Part shown: piece after piece, positions 1-9,879 of the stretch
Position numbering within the stretch: position 1 is the first letter of the stretch
How the letters are laid out: every line of letters begins with the position of its first letter
Assembly (NCBI GenBank): GCA_019188255.1
Contig: JAETXT010000006.1
Location: forward strand, 2,046,001 to 2,110,000
DNA from: Verticillium longisporum
Lineage: Eukaryota > Ascomycota > Sordariomycetes > Glomerellales > Plectosphaerellaceae
Direction of reading: 5' to 3'
DNA: 64,000 nucleotides
Notes under the pieces: generated by a model
The model's input: the letters and a program-made list of their open reading frames with translations, nothing else
What the model was told of the DNA's origin: nothing
Database searches by the model: none
Translations under genes and position numbers: made by a program

Positions 1-424
1 GCGAAGATCCGCGGCTACTCGACCAATGTCTCCAACTACAACCCCTTCTCAACGACGACTCCCGAGCCCTACACCGAGTACAGCAACTCCTTCGACGAGA
101 GCCACTATGCCCTCTCCCTGGTCCCGCACCTCGAGGCCGAAGGACTTCCCACCCGCTTTATCATCGACCAGGGCCGTGTGGCCGTCCAGGGCGCCCGCGC
201 CGAGTGGGGGGAGTGGTGCAACGTCGAGGCTGGATTCGGGCAGCCCGCGCCGACGCGCACGGAGAACCCGCACGTGGCCAGCATTGTCTGGATCCAGCCC
301 GGCGGTGAGTGACGGCGCCTGCGGCATCGAGGGCGCGCCCAATGCGGGCGCCTGGTTTGATGAGTATGCGCAGCTGCTGACCAGGAACGCGCATGTGGCC
401 TTGCAGCCGGCTGTGAGTGTCTAG
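1..424 (+). CDS. GH6 cellulase (cellobiohydrolase/endoglucanase), 3' end only, frame broken
   Basis: This is the C-terminal part of a secreted glycoside hydrolase family 6 enzyme that cleaves beta-1,4-glucan; the 5' part lies outside the window. Reading from base 1 gives FIIDQGR, WGEWCN and VWIQPGGE, the usual GH6 order near the C-terminus. After GGE the frame meets TGA at 310-312. The expected continuation (SDGACG, then AGAWFDEYAQLL) is found one frame over from base 308 and ends at the stop at 422-424. GAG-TGAC in place of GAG-AGTGAC would explain the break as a two-base loss; a one-base gain is also possible. The Asp of SDG matches the active-site Asp401 region of Trichoderma Cel6A, so the break removes a key residue and the final helix. 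The Lys usually before PGGE is Gln here, and the C-terminal loop is shorter than in cellobiohydrolases, which could mean an endoglucanase-type member. It could be a pseudogene or an assembly error. Confidence 0.85.
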   Translation, partial: RRSAATRPMSPTTTPSQRRLPSPTPSTATPSTRATMPSPWSRTSRPKDFPPALSSTRAVWPSRAPAPSGGSGATSRLDSGSPRRRARRTRTWPALSGSSPAVSDGACGIEGAPNAGAWFDEYAQLLTRNAHVALQPAVSV

Positions 425-734
425 ACGAGCTGTCGATATGGTCGTATGTCGCACAGTTCGCGACGAGGGCCATTCTGCTCGGAATTATAGAAGTCTTGGG
501 CGCGATCTCTTCATCTTTTCGAAGAGAGGAGATCCAACGCTGAATTCACTTGTCCTGAAATCAAATTGTGGGCTTGAGAACGCAACCATTTCACTCCTAC
601 TCAGGGCCGATGTACTCATTACTTGAGAATTGGTTGGAATATTGGAAGTCTTTGGATAATTTTACAAAGTCGATTCATCGAATAAAGTGTCGCTGGTCGT
701 GAACATGGAACTAAGGTAGTGAGACAGGGGACTC
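425..734. other. intergenic, no gene seen
   Basis: This is the short tail-to-tail gap between the GH6 end and the small minus-strand gene. I see no convincing ORF or RNA gene here; it should hold both 3' UTRs. Confidence 0.5.
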
Positions 735-1103
735 TCACTCCTTCCCAGAGTCCTTGGCGGCCTCCTCTTCAGCAGACTGAGCCGCCAGGAGGGCTTCGCG
801 CCGTTGACGATTACGTTTGCCGAGGACGCGTAATGTGTTCTCTCTCTCGATTTCATTCATCTCGGCCCAGTTGTTGATGCGGGACAAGGTGCCATTGACG
901 TTGACGACGACGGGTCCCAGGGCGTCCATACTGACTGTGCCGCCGAGAGTGAGGTTGGTGGAGTCATCCGAGGTGGATTCGGTGGATGGCAAAGCCAGGG
1001 GTGCGGTTGGCTTGCTGTCGCTCATACTTCGAAACAGAGTGCGAGAGATTATGGGTGTGGGCGTGAAGTGGCGGAACTGAATTGCTGCGAATGACTTGAG
1101 CAT
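735..1103 (-). CDS. small conserved fungal protein, probably mitochondrial, function unknown
   Basis: This is a 122-residue protein. I chose the ATG at 1103 because the open frame upstream reads as untranslated leader, while this start gives MLKSFAAIQFRHFTP. That N-terminus is rich in Arg and Ser/Thr, lacks acidic residues and looks like a mitochondrial presequence over about residues 1-30. A second Met (MSDSKP) could serve as an alternative, non-imported start. The conserved part is the C-terminal half, with MDALGPVVVNVNGTLSRI followed by NNWAEMNEIERENTLRVLGK and a basic, then acidic tail. I recognise this block as recurring in short fungal proteins but know no assigned function. It lies tail-to-tail with the GH6 gene. 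No intron is needed. Confidence 0.7.
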   Translation of the reverse strand: MLKSFAAIQFRHFTPTPIISRTLFRSMSDSKPTAPLALPSTESTSDDSTNLTLGGTVSMDALGPVVVNVNGTLSRINNWAEMNEIERENTLRVLGKRNRQRREALLAAQSAEEEAAKDSGKE

Positions 1104-1816
1104 GGTGTTGGTGTTGATGGCTTTTCTGTCGTGAAGAAGAAGATTTGCAGAACGTGCCAGAAGTTTTGAGCTGGTACGAATGGCTGTGCATGGATACTGT
1201 GGCTGTGTCACATCAACTGTGGCGTCGTCTCCCCTCACACCAGGAAACCAGGGATGTCTTGGCTGGCTTCTACCTTGGTATGATCCATTCATGGCTTGCT
1301 TCCTCAACTGTCAGTCGGATGAATCGCGGTCGGGTCTGAAGTAGCTGGGGCCTCATATCACGTGTGGAACAGAAGTCCCACCTCATCCTTTCGAGATGAC
1401 GACAATCCCAACCTCCGTAGCTGAAAACCACGCAACATACACAATGCAGCCGCAAGTAATTGCCTTTTCCCAAAACATATTCCCAATACTCCAAGCCTTA
1501 CTAAGTGGCATTGACCTACATTAATTTTCTCCTATGCAGTCTTATAATAAAGCTAGTCCATCGCCGTGTCGGATACGACGTAGGAGTACGTCGCAGGCCA
1601 GGACACCAGTGGAGAGCGCAAAGATGCCGAAACATTATGCCGAGGGGTTGGGGTGCCACCCTGTCGGGTTGGATCGGTGAGAGCGTCGAATTTTGGAGGG
1701 GAACTCCCCCGCCATGATAACATTCCGAGCTCACCCATTGCCACCCTAATGGTATCCAGAGAAAGGCTCATCCCTTATTTAAGAGAGCCTGCTCATGACA
1801 ACAAACGACTGTGCGC
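1104..1816. other. divergent intergenic region
   Basis: This is the head-to-head gap between the small minus-strand gene and the DUF4863 gene. I see no coding sequence. It should contain both promoters. Confidence 0.5.
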
Positions 1817-1824
1817 TATTTATA
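1817..1824 (+). promoter_or_regulatory. TATA-like box of the DUF4863 gene
   Basis: TATTTATA lies 74 nt before the ATG at 1898. A pyrimidine-rich leader (ctttccattctctcgctgct) follows it. The spacing suits a fungal core promoter; the assignment is by motif only. Confidence 0.35.
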
Positions 1825-1897
1825 CTCACGTCTCAAACAAACTTGACTGACTCCTACTACCTAACCTTTCCATTCTCTCGCTGCTCTTTGAAAAAGA

Positions 1898-2527
1898 ATG
1901 TCTCAAGTCGACAAGGCAGCTGTTCTCGACCTTTCACAGTGGCCAACTGCGCAAAAGTTCGTAGAGCGAGCGAGCGAGTTCTTGAACGAAGTCCAAGACT
2001 TGTAAGCTGTGTCTCATCCAAATGGCCTTCGATAACGTTAATGGTGAACCATTTCCGAAATTAGGACCCCCGGAAAGGACCTTGAAGCCAGGCTCAATAA
2101 GGAGTACGGCCCTGGAAATCCATACTACGAAGACTTTTGCTCCTATATCAAACAGGGCGTTAAGGAGGGATGGGTCGCCCAAACCGAACTTGATGGCCCA
2201 AAGTACCGCCGGGGGAAGATCACCGACCCGGTAGCCCAGACCAGGTTCTTCAGCATCACCACTGTCTTCATGGACAGCCAGGAAGTTTATACTGGCCAGT
2301 ATCACGCCCACCCATATGGAGAGATCAACTGCGTTGTGCAGATCGATTCGACGGCGGAGCTGAAGGGCATGCAGGGTTGGCAGGCAGCCGGTTGGACTGC
2401 CCCTGGGCCGGGCACACACCACTATCCAGAGGTGCGAGGCGGCGCATTGGTCGCGTTGTTCTTCCTCCCTGCTGGCCGCATCTCTTACAATGTAAAGCCC
2501 GGGATGCCGCAACCTCTGTCTGTCTAA
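1898..2527 (+). CDS. DUF4863 / 4-hydroxylaminobenzoate lyase-like protein
   Basis: Two exons, 1898-2001 and 2065-2527, are separated by a 63-nt GT..AG intron (donor GTAAGC) and give 188 residues. The N-terminal third is helical. The C-terminal half carries the family block FFSITTVFMDSQEVYTGQYH, then AHPYGEINCVVQID, GWQAAGWTAPGPGTHHYPEV and ALVALFFLPAGRISYN. The paired His residues (YHAHP, THHYP) suit a small cupin-like metal site. The bacterial relative PnbB converts 4-hydroxylaminobenzoate to protocatechuate and ammonia during nitroaromatic breakdown. That the fungal protein uses the same substrate is inference. There is no signal peptide, so it is probably cytosolic. No other nitroaromatic or protocatechuate gene lies next to it. 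Confidence 0.85.
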
Positions 2528-3143
2528 GCTCAGCACGCGTGGCGCGAGATTTACAGTAGTGTTATCTCGAGACAATGGCGATATACATTGCGCAAGACCC
2601 GTTTCGGGCGTATGAAAGGTACCGGAATGAAACTGGAAATTTCGCTCTGGAAACGTTTGGCCAAGGAACGGACATCCTTCCCAGGTATTCGTTTGGACAT
2701 ATCGCTTCGGCAGGGACACGGCTCTGCCCTACGTGGTTGGACCTTTCTTTACGATTCTTACTGCTCGCTGAAGCTAAAATGTTGATCAAAGACAGATCTT
2801 CTTTACCGTCAATGCCCCAGTCATTATGAATGGATACTCAATATTTTTGGTTACTGTCAACTCACAGACCAAGTACAGTGCAACTTTCCCCATCACCATC
2901 GCAACCTTCTTCATGACACATATTTACAATTGCTAGATTAGCGCAGACATACTTAGCCACATGGCCAGTATGACCGGCATCGGAGCCAAGGATACGTATC
3001 GTTTAGACTCGTCGCTCTTGAGGTCTTGCGACGATAGTGGCTGCCCATATGAAAAGAGAGAAAAAGGCCACTCTGAGTGATTCCCCTGTATCTAGTCATG
3101 TTCGGAAACATTGGTGAATCTGGCATGGCCAGCTTCTCCAAGT
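2528..3143. other. intergenic, no gene seen
   Basis: This is the tail-to-tail gap between the DUF4863 gene and the polygalacturonase. All short ORFs here are low-complexity or frame shadows. Confidence 0.5.
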
Positions 3144-4871
3144 TTACCCTTGTGATGTATCTCTATCACCTGCAGGTTTGACACACGTGAAATCCAATAG
3201 ATCTTCATCAACGTTGACACAGGCATAGACTGGCGGCTTCCCGCTGGGAACATTAATGGTGATATTTTCAGCACGAATGTTGCTGCAGCGCTGAGCGAAA
3301 AACAGAAAGGTCAGATCATGGTAACACGGGATTGCGAGTTCATCACTTACGTCGGGGGCACTGCAGACTAATGTACCAGCTTGCGGGTCGAGTGATTCCG
3401 AGGTTGTCCCCCACATGTTCTTCATCGTGATATCCTCAATCGTCAGGTTTGCCTAAAGCACCAGTCAGCTTTTCATCAACGCAGGGGTGTAAAAGCTCAC
3501 AGGATGCTCATAGCACAGAGTCTGGTTCTTCTGCCCGTAACACTGTGTAATTGTGATTGCTCGATCGTTGTTCTCGTGGTAGAATGTGTCCCAAGTTACA
3601 TTCTTGACACGACCGAGCCCTCCTCCACCATTGAGCAAGGTCTGAAAGGAGGTCTCGATGCCTGGCCAGACTTTGATGCGCGCACCGTCACTCGCATTGG
3701 CCATGGAGATATTGTAAATGTAGAGATCCTCAACGATGTCGACCTCCCCTGCATACTGGCCCAGAGAGCCTACACTGATTCCGTGTGACCCATGGCAAAC
3801 AAGATTCTGGATCACAATATTGGTGCTGTTCGGCTTGAAGGAGACGCAATCTGTTCGATATTTCAGTTGCATTTCCAAGATTGTGTCATTTGCATTCGCC
3901 GTACCATCAGTGTTCCAAATAACCGAGTCTTGGATCACGACACGATCGGATCGATATGTATCCCAACCATCCGAGTTGGCGATCACGACCCCATCAAGAC
4001 TCTTGGTATAATCAGCCAGATCCCTAGTGTTCCGATACTTCGGCAGATGGCTTACCGTTGCGTTCAAGTCCATGTCGCTAATCAATATGTCGGAGCTGTT
4101 GGCGATAATATTAAACCACTAAATACGAAGAATCAGCTTTGATGGGCTGCGGAAACCTTCCATTGCGCAGGAGCGACAGTACAGAGCCAAGTGCTGTTTA
4201 CTCACATGGGGCGGATTTCTCATGCGCAGATTAGACATCACTGCCCCGTGCATGCCATCAAAGGCAAACAGCATGGGGCGGAAGAGCTGCATCAGTCAAG
4301 ATTAGCAGCAGTTTCGATTCAGTGTCAGTGCTCGACATACGCTCTTATTTGTCCTTATCTCTTCCCAATAGGCTTGGCCGTGGCCATCGATGACCGACTG
4401 GTCATTCCCTAGATCGCCGTAGATGTTGACGTCTTCGCCGCCGAGCTTCCAAAAGACGGACTGGTTCTGAAACTTATATTTGAAGCTGTTTTCGGCCCAG
4501 TAGTAAACATCTTCGTCCGCAAAATGAATCTCGACAGTTATAACGATGTCGATGTGTTGCAGAAAAGTCAGGTCTAGGGGAGAGGCGATGCGATAGACCT
4601 TGTCGAGAACCACGGTGCCGCCGTTGTTACATTTCTTTACGGCAGCGAGGATCCGCGGAGCGTCATCTCCACCATGACTGCAGCTGGCAGGGACATGGCA
4701 ATATCGGTCTTCATCGCGGGTCGGAGAAACAGGAAGCGCCCTCCCGGTGTTGTATGGAGCTGCCTCAATTGACGGTCGTCTGGGGATGGACTGAGGACTA
4801 CCATTGGGCGAAGCGAGCGCAAGACAGGACAGGTTCAAGAGACCAATAAGGAGTTGCGGACTGAACATCAT
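3144..4871 (-). CDS. exopolygalacturonase, GH28
   Basis: This is a secreted pectinase that removes galacturonic acid from homogalacturonan. The seven exons are 4341-4871, 4206-4286, 4056-4118, 3905-4001, 3501-3850, 3351-3452 and 3144-3290, giving 456 residues. The start [20 protein letters not shown] is a signal peptide. The catalytic motifs appear in order: [36 protein letters not shown] and ARIKVWPG. The [10 protein letters not shown] form is typical of exo-acting PgaX-type enzymes. Three introns (4002-4055, 3851-3904, 3291-3350) are multiples of three with no in-frame stop, so a naive reading leaves them in. Removing 3851-3904 rebuilds the DD catalytic pair. Several N-x-S/T sites suggest glycosylation. 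The gene stands alone, not in a pectinase cluster. Confidence 0.93.
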
Positions 4872-5429
4872 CGTGGAATACTTCGCGGAGGGAGACTTGT
4901 GGTCATTTGAATTGGCATAGCAATCCGGCCTTGCCATCCGCATCCAGGCCCGTTATGACGCGCAATTGTTGGAGGTTTATAGTCGTTTCGCATTACCCCA
5001 CACAATCGACGTTGTTCGGGAGAAAAACTGACGAGAAATAAGTGCATTGCGGTTGGAACAATCCTTCAAGCTTCACCGAACCTCCCATACGTGGAAATAT
5101 TCACTTGCTGAAGTCAACCTCGGGACGTCGGCAGAGTTCCCCACGGTTGGCGATGATCACCTCTTGCCGATCATGCTTGAATTAGCGGCGCGCTGCACAA
5201 CATTGGCTGCAGCTGTCTCGAGGTGACCCTATTGCATGACGGCGCAGGGAGTCATCACTGGAGGTTTTGGACGGATCAAGCGGGGAAGCTTCTTTTTACG
5301 ACTGTCGAAGTAACAAAGCATAGGTTTATCCAAATAGCACCCATCTACATCTGTGCTTGATGATTACCACTATTGCCAAATTACCAAGCATGGCTGAGTC
5401 ATAATTCTGCCCTGTACCTTTCTTCTTGT
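4872..5429. other. intergenic, polygalacturonase promoter side
   Basis: Apart from the TATA box at 4976-4981 I see no gene. The stretch should hold the polygalacturonase promoter and the 3' end of the dehydrogenase gene. Confidence 0.5.
4976..4981 (-). promoter_or_regulatory. TATA box of the exopolygalacturonase gene
   Basis: TATAAA on the minus strand lies about 105 nt upstream of the start codon at 4871. The assignment rests on motif and position only. Confidence 0.4.
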
Positions 5430-6566
5430 TCAATGTAGGACAAGATCGTCGAACGGGCACCCCTGATCAGCCGACTTGCGCTTCGTCTTCTCCATGACCA
5501 GCTTCCGTGTCAACTCCATCAATCGATCCCCCAGTTCGTCATCCTGCGCCAGCTTGCTGCCAGCTTCGGGCACAATAGGTGGACAAAGATACTGTCCTGA
5601 TTCCCTCGTGACTGTAGCTGCGTAGACAGTCGGCACAGCACCTTCAAACTGATCTTTCTTGAAAGGTTCCATGCCAACAGCCATACCATAGCCAGCCAAG
5701 GGGAAGCTGCAAGGGTTAGCGAGGTCGTCAAAGGCATGAGTTTTGAAGTTTCTTACGCCTCAAGGATGTCGACCTTGGTCTGTTTCGTGCTGACGAAGCC
5801 AGGGTGCGTCGCGTTCATGACAACGTCCGGGTGCCCGTTGGCCGTGACTTTTCTGGCAAAATATCGCGCATACAGAATGTTCGCCAGCTTGCTGCGCCCA
5901 TAATTGGCGTTGGCGCCCTTGTCCTCGTTGATCTCCTCGAGGCTCTCGAACTTGATGTCCGACGGCGCACCCTGGTGAGCATTGCTTGCCTGAACCGTGA
6001 TGCGGACAGTGTTGCCCTTTTCCGCAGTGGACTTCATCAGAGGCAACAGATGGCTCGTTAGCACGACGTGGCCCATGTGGTTGATGGCCATCTGACGATC
6101 GACACCGAACTCCGTCAGCTCATGGGGCATGATGCCACGTCCGGCATTGTTCACAAGTATGTCAAGCCGGTCATTCTCCTTTTTGATCTGCTCGGCAACC
6201 TCCATGACGCGAGGCCAGTCGGACAGGTCGCACTGGATGAAGTGCGTACGATCTGCGACCTCCTGGCCTAGCTCTTTGGCGATGGCCTCTTTCGCTCCTT
6301 CAATAACCTCCTTATCCGTAGATAGACTGTAGAGTTTGGCAATGTTGTGTGTAAGGAGGGTATGGGTGACGCCATAGCCAATGCCCTGACTGCCTCCTGT
6401 GACAACAGCGACCTTGCCAGCGAGGTCCGGTGTCTGATTGAGAGACCACTGGTGTGTTGAGAGATCCTGGGCAGGGCCGCCAAAGTTCTCGCCGATGGTG
6501 TTCTGGAGTCACTTGAGCATGGATCGAACTGCACCTCTTGGGCATTCATACCTTGATTGCCTCCAT
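5430..6566 (-). CDS. short-chain dehydrogenase/reductase
   Basis: Exons 6552-6566, 5757-6502 and 5430-5706 give 345 residues. The first exon is only five codons (MEAIK). It is followed by a 49-nt intron and then NTIGENFGGPAQDLSTHQW, a start typical of this fungal SDR group. The Rossmann motif is VAVVTGGSQGIGYG, followed by NNAG (LDILVNNAGRG) and the catalytic NANYGRSKLANI (YxxxK). The downstream NATHPGFVSTKQTK is the usual P-G segment. There is no signal peptide or membrane anchor. The fold implies NAD(P)(H)-dependent oxidation or reduction of an alcohol or carbonyl. The overall look is that of retinol-dehydrogenase/WWOX-like fungal SDRs, but the substrate cannot be read from sequence. It shares its upstream region with the 3' end of the sulfate permease gene. 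Confidence 0.9.
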
Positions 6567-7216
6567 TGCCGGGAATGCGTTTCGCTGCAAAGTCTGGTGG
6601 AAACTGCGGTTCTGCCTCTGTGACGGCGACGAATAATGCTTCTGGGAAGGGCAGAGACAGCGTGTCACACTCTGCTGGTTTGCTGTCTGTACTGGCGATT
6701 TTGAGGTACTTGTCCGTCGCAAGACAGTGGAAAGGCGCAGGGAATACATGGACATGTCTATTTGAAAAGAACAGACGCATATGTTCAGCGTTCTGGTTTA
6801 TATGCTACTCGCATGTCTTCTCAATCACACCGACATGTCGTGGTTCAGAGCGTCAATGTCTCGTCATCATCTTTCCATGACGCGCTGACATTGAAGCAGG
6901 GGCCGCCGTTGGTTCGGATGCGTTGTGGGTCGCTTGGCCGGCAGTTAGCCGGAGCAAATGCGGCCGAGTGTGGGGCCGCATCAGATCTGCTTCGGTATGC
7001 CGGTGTAGTGAGGAGCTCGGTGGGAATTCAGTGTCCCGAAACTCTACGTTACTTCTCGAACACTCCCCATGCATTCAGTCACCGATAAGACGAGGTTTCA
7101 GCAAAAACGTGGCTCACAAATCATGTGCGTATTACAAGCTACATCTACCGTCTCTCCAGAACAGGTGGTATCAATGATCTCAAGAACCGCTCAATCTATA
7201 CAAACGACGTCCAAAA
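6567..7216. other. intergenic, no gene seen
   Basis: This stretch lies upstream of the dehydrogenase and downstream of the sulfate permease. A TTTATA (TATAAA on minus) at 6797-6802 could serve the dehydrogenase. I see nothing else of note. Confidence 0.45.
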
Positions 7217-9879
7217 TCACTGCTTCTCGGTCGGCGACGAACGACCAGAGACATCACCCTTGGCCTCGGCGTTGGCCGTGGCACTCTCGACAGCCGCAGC
7301 GACATCAATGTGGAAGAAGGGCCTATTCATGCCCTGCACGGCAGCCAGCTTGCCGTCACCACGGTTGGCGAGCTGAGCCACGCCAACAGACCTCGTGGGC
7401 GCAATGACGTCCTCCTCGTCGCGGCTGGCGGTGCGCTCAACGGGACCCTTCTGCTCGATCGTCTCGGAGGAAGCGTCCGTGGCGGCGACGCTGAAGATGG
7501 GCTTCCAGCGACCCAGGTTGGGCTCGTCCTTGAGGGAGGGGTAGCCAAAGCCGGCGACGGCAAGAGCGCGACGGGTCCAGCGGTTGGTGACGTTGGCGAA
7601 GTGCCACTCGACGACCTCGGGGTCGGCGTAGCGGTCGAGCTGGTTGCGGACGTCGATGAGGGTCTGGATGGAAGTGACATCGACGTTGTTGACGGCGGCG
7701 AAGTCGAGAACGATGGCGCGGAGGATTGGCCTGCTGTCGTTGAGATCAATCTTGGCGCCGCGGCGCGGGCCGGGGTCATTCCAGGGACGATCCTGTTTCA
7801 GTCAGTAAAGAGTTCACTCATAACACACAGAAGGGTACTCACTCCGAGCTTCTCAAACTTGTCCAGAACAGTGCGACGGGTCTCCTTGAAGATGTGGGCA
7901 CTGAGAACATCCATGTAGTGCGCACAGTTGGTGTAGTTGAAACCTTCGCCGAAGCGGTACACGAACACACCGGGGTACGGCGACTGAATGTCAATGACAG
8001 GGTTGGTGCCGTCGTCCTTCTGCACAGGGATGTAGGCCTCGCGGGTCTGCACTCCGAGGGACTCGCCCTTCTCGTTGAAGGGCACGTCCTTGCCGGCGGT
8101 ATCCTTGGTGACACGGTAGATGCGGACCTTGCCCATGAAGTGGCCCTTGGCCTTGGCGAGGCGAAGGAGCAGGAGAGCGGCCGAAGCGGCAACCGTGAAG
8201 TAGATACCATTCTCAATGTTGGTGAAGATGGTGATGAAGACACCGCCGAAGAAAATGACAACCTCGAGAGGCGAGACTTCCCAGAACTGGTAGACAACAT
8301 TGGGAGGGGTGATAAGATCGCCGACAGCGTGGATAATCAGACCCGCAAGACTGGCCATGGGGATGTAGAAGAAGACGGAGGTCAGGACGTAGAGAGCCAG
8401 GAGGACGATGACGGCGGTGAAGATACCAGCCAGGGGCGTGCGGACACCAGCCTTGGACTTGATGGCCGTACGGGAGAAAGAGCCAGTGGCGGGGTAGGCA
8501 CCGAGGAAGGGGCCGAACAGGTTGGTGAAGCCAACGGCAACGAGCTCCTGCGAGGGGTCGATGACATAGTTGTTGATGCGGCCGAACGACTTGGAAATGG
8601 CAATGTGCTCAATGATCAAAACGATGATGGTAGCGGGCAGATCAGGGGCGAGGGCCGAGATAAGGCCAGTACTAATGTTGGGAGTACCGGTGTGTTGGAA
8701 ACCTGCGCACACCAACTTGTCAGTCTACTAATTTCACTCCCACAATGTACCACCCCTGACCGGGACTCGGAGGGAGGGGGGATACACAGCCACCACCACC
8801 ACGTGGGGTTCGTCTGGGAAATCACTTACCGCTAGGAACGGTGCCCAGGATGCGGAACTTGGCATCGGCGGCCTTGTCGACGTTACGGTTGACGAGCCAG
8901 CTGATCAGAATGTACAGCAGAATGACAAAGGCCATGCGCAGGGTGCCGATGAAGAACCAGAACTTCTTCCAGTTGGGCTGCCTGTTCGACATGAAGCTGC
9001 AGAACCAGCGAATGAGATACAGCAAGAACAACGCCGACAGACCCATGGCGGCGCCAATATTGGCCTTTGGTAGCGCTTTCAACGTGTCGATGATGACCAG
9101 GTAGGTGGCCTGTCGGGTGTTGACACCCCTGATGCCAAGAAGGGCCGGAACCTGTCCGCAGGCAATGCTGAAGGCGGCACCCGTCATGAAGGAGGTGATG
9201 GCAACCAATGGAATGAACTCGACGATCCAGCCAAGACGGGTGAGGCCGATGAACAGAAGCACGGCGCCCGAGATCAGAGCCAGGGACCTGGCAATGTCCT
9301 CGGGAGCGTACTGCGGGTGATCATCGCGGACGCGCAGCACAATATTTCCGACGAGCTGAGACATGACGGCAACGGTTCCGATCGTGATATCCTTGGAGGT
9401 GGCGAAAGCCCAGTACAGCAGGAAACCGACGAACGAAGTGTAAAGACCGTACTCAGCGCTGAGCTGCGCCAGAAGGGCGTAAGCCATGCCCTGAGGGATG
9501 ACGACGAAGCCGACAGTCACACCGGCAACAACATCACCAAGAAGCCATTGCCTTTGCAGTGTGTTAGCGTCGCTGAATCAACTTGCACCCCATTGCTGGA
9601 GCCCATGAATACAAAACCAGGCTTTACGTACAGGTTGTAGTGGAAAATCCACTGCCAGAAGGGAAACAGGCTCTTGATGTACCTAACGCCTCCCGCAGCA
9701 GTCGGGCGGTGGTAGTACAGGTACTCGGCGACGGTGGGCTCGCGCTCCTCGTACGCCTCGATCGACTCGAAGGACTCGGCGGCCGAGTGGACGGCCTCCT
9801 TGGGCTCATTGTTTTTGCGATAGTCGAGATCGATGAATAGTGCCTTGGCAAGGCCACGGCTCAGCTTGCTTGGCGCCAT
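7217..9879 (-). CDS. sulfate permease, SulP family with STAS domain
   Basis: This is a plasma-membrane sulfate importer of the SUL1/SUL2, CYS-14 and SB type. Exons 9632-9879, 8830-9551, 7843-8702 and 7217-7792 give 801 residues. A cytosolic N-terminus (about 1-80) leads into many hydrophobic helices. Family landmarks include GVTVGFVVIPQGMAYALLAQ, SAEYGLYTSFVGFLLYWAFA, NTRQATYLVIIDTLKALPK and FGPFLGAYPATGSFSRTAIK. The C-terminal STAS domain spans about residues 560-740 and contains ILRAIVLDFAAVNNVDVTS followed by LIDVRNQLDRYADPEVVEWH. Introns are 80, 127 and 50 nt. The tail beyond STAS is Ala/Glu-rich and ends SSPTEKQ. Such genes are usually induced by sulfur limitation through CYS3/MetR. I did not find a clear CYS3 palindrome upstream by eye. 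Confidence 0.95.

Noticed and set aside
6268..6780. 170-codon minus-strand ORF overlapping the dehydrogenase
   Set aside because: It is a shadow frame over exons 1-2 of the short-chain dehydrogenase, whose motifs (TGGSQGIG, NNAG, YGRSK) lie in another frame.
7894..8835. 313-codon plus-strand ORF rich in Glu, Gly and Val
   Set aside because: It is antisense to the sulfate permease exons, with a composition typical of complement frames of GC-rich genes.
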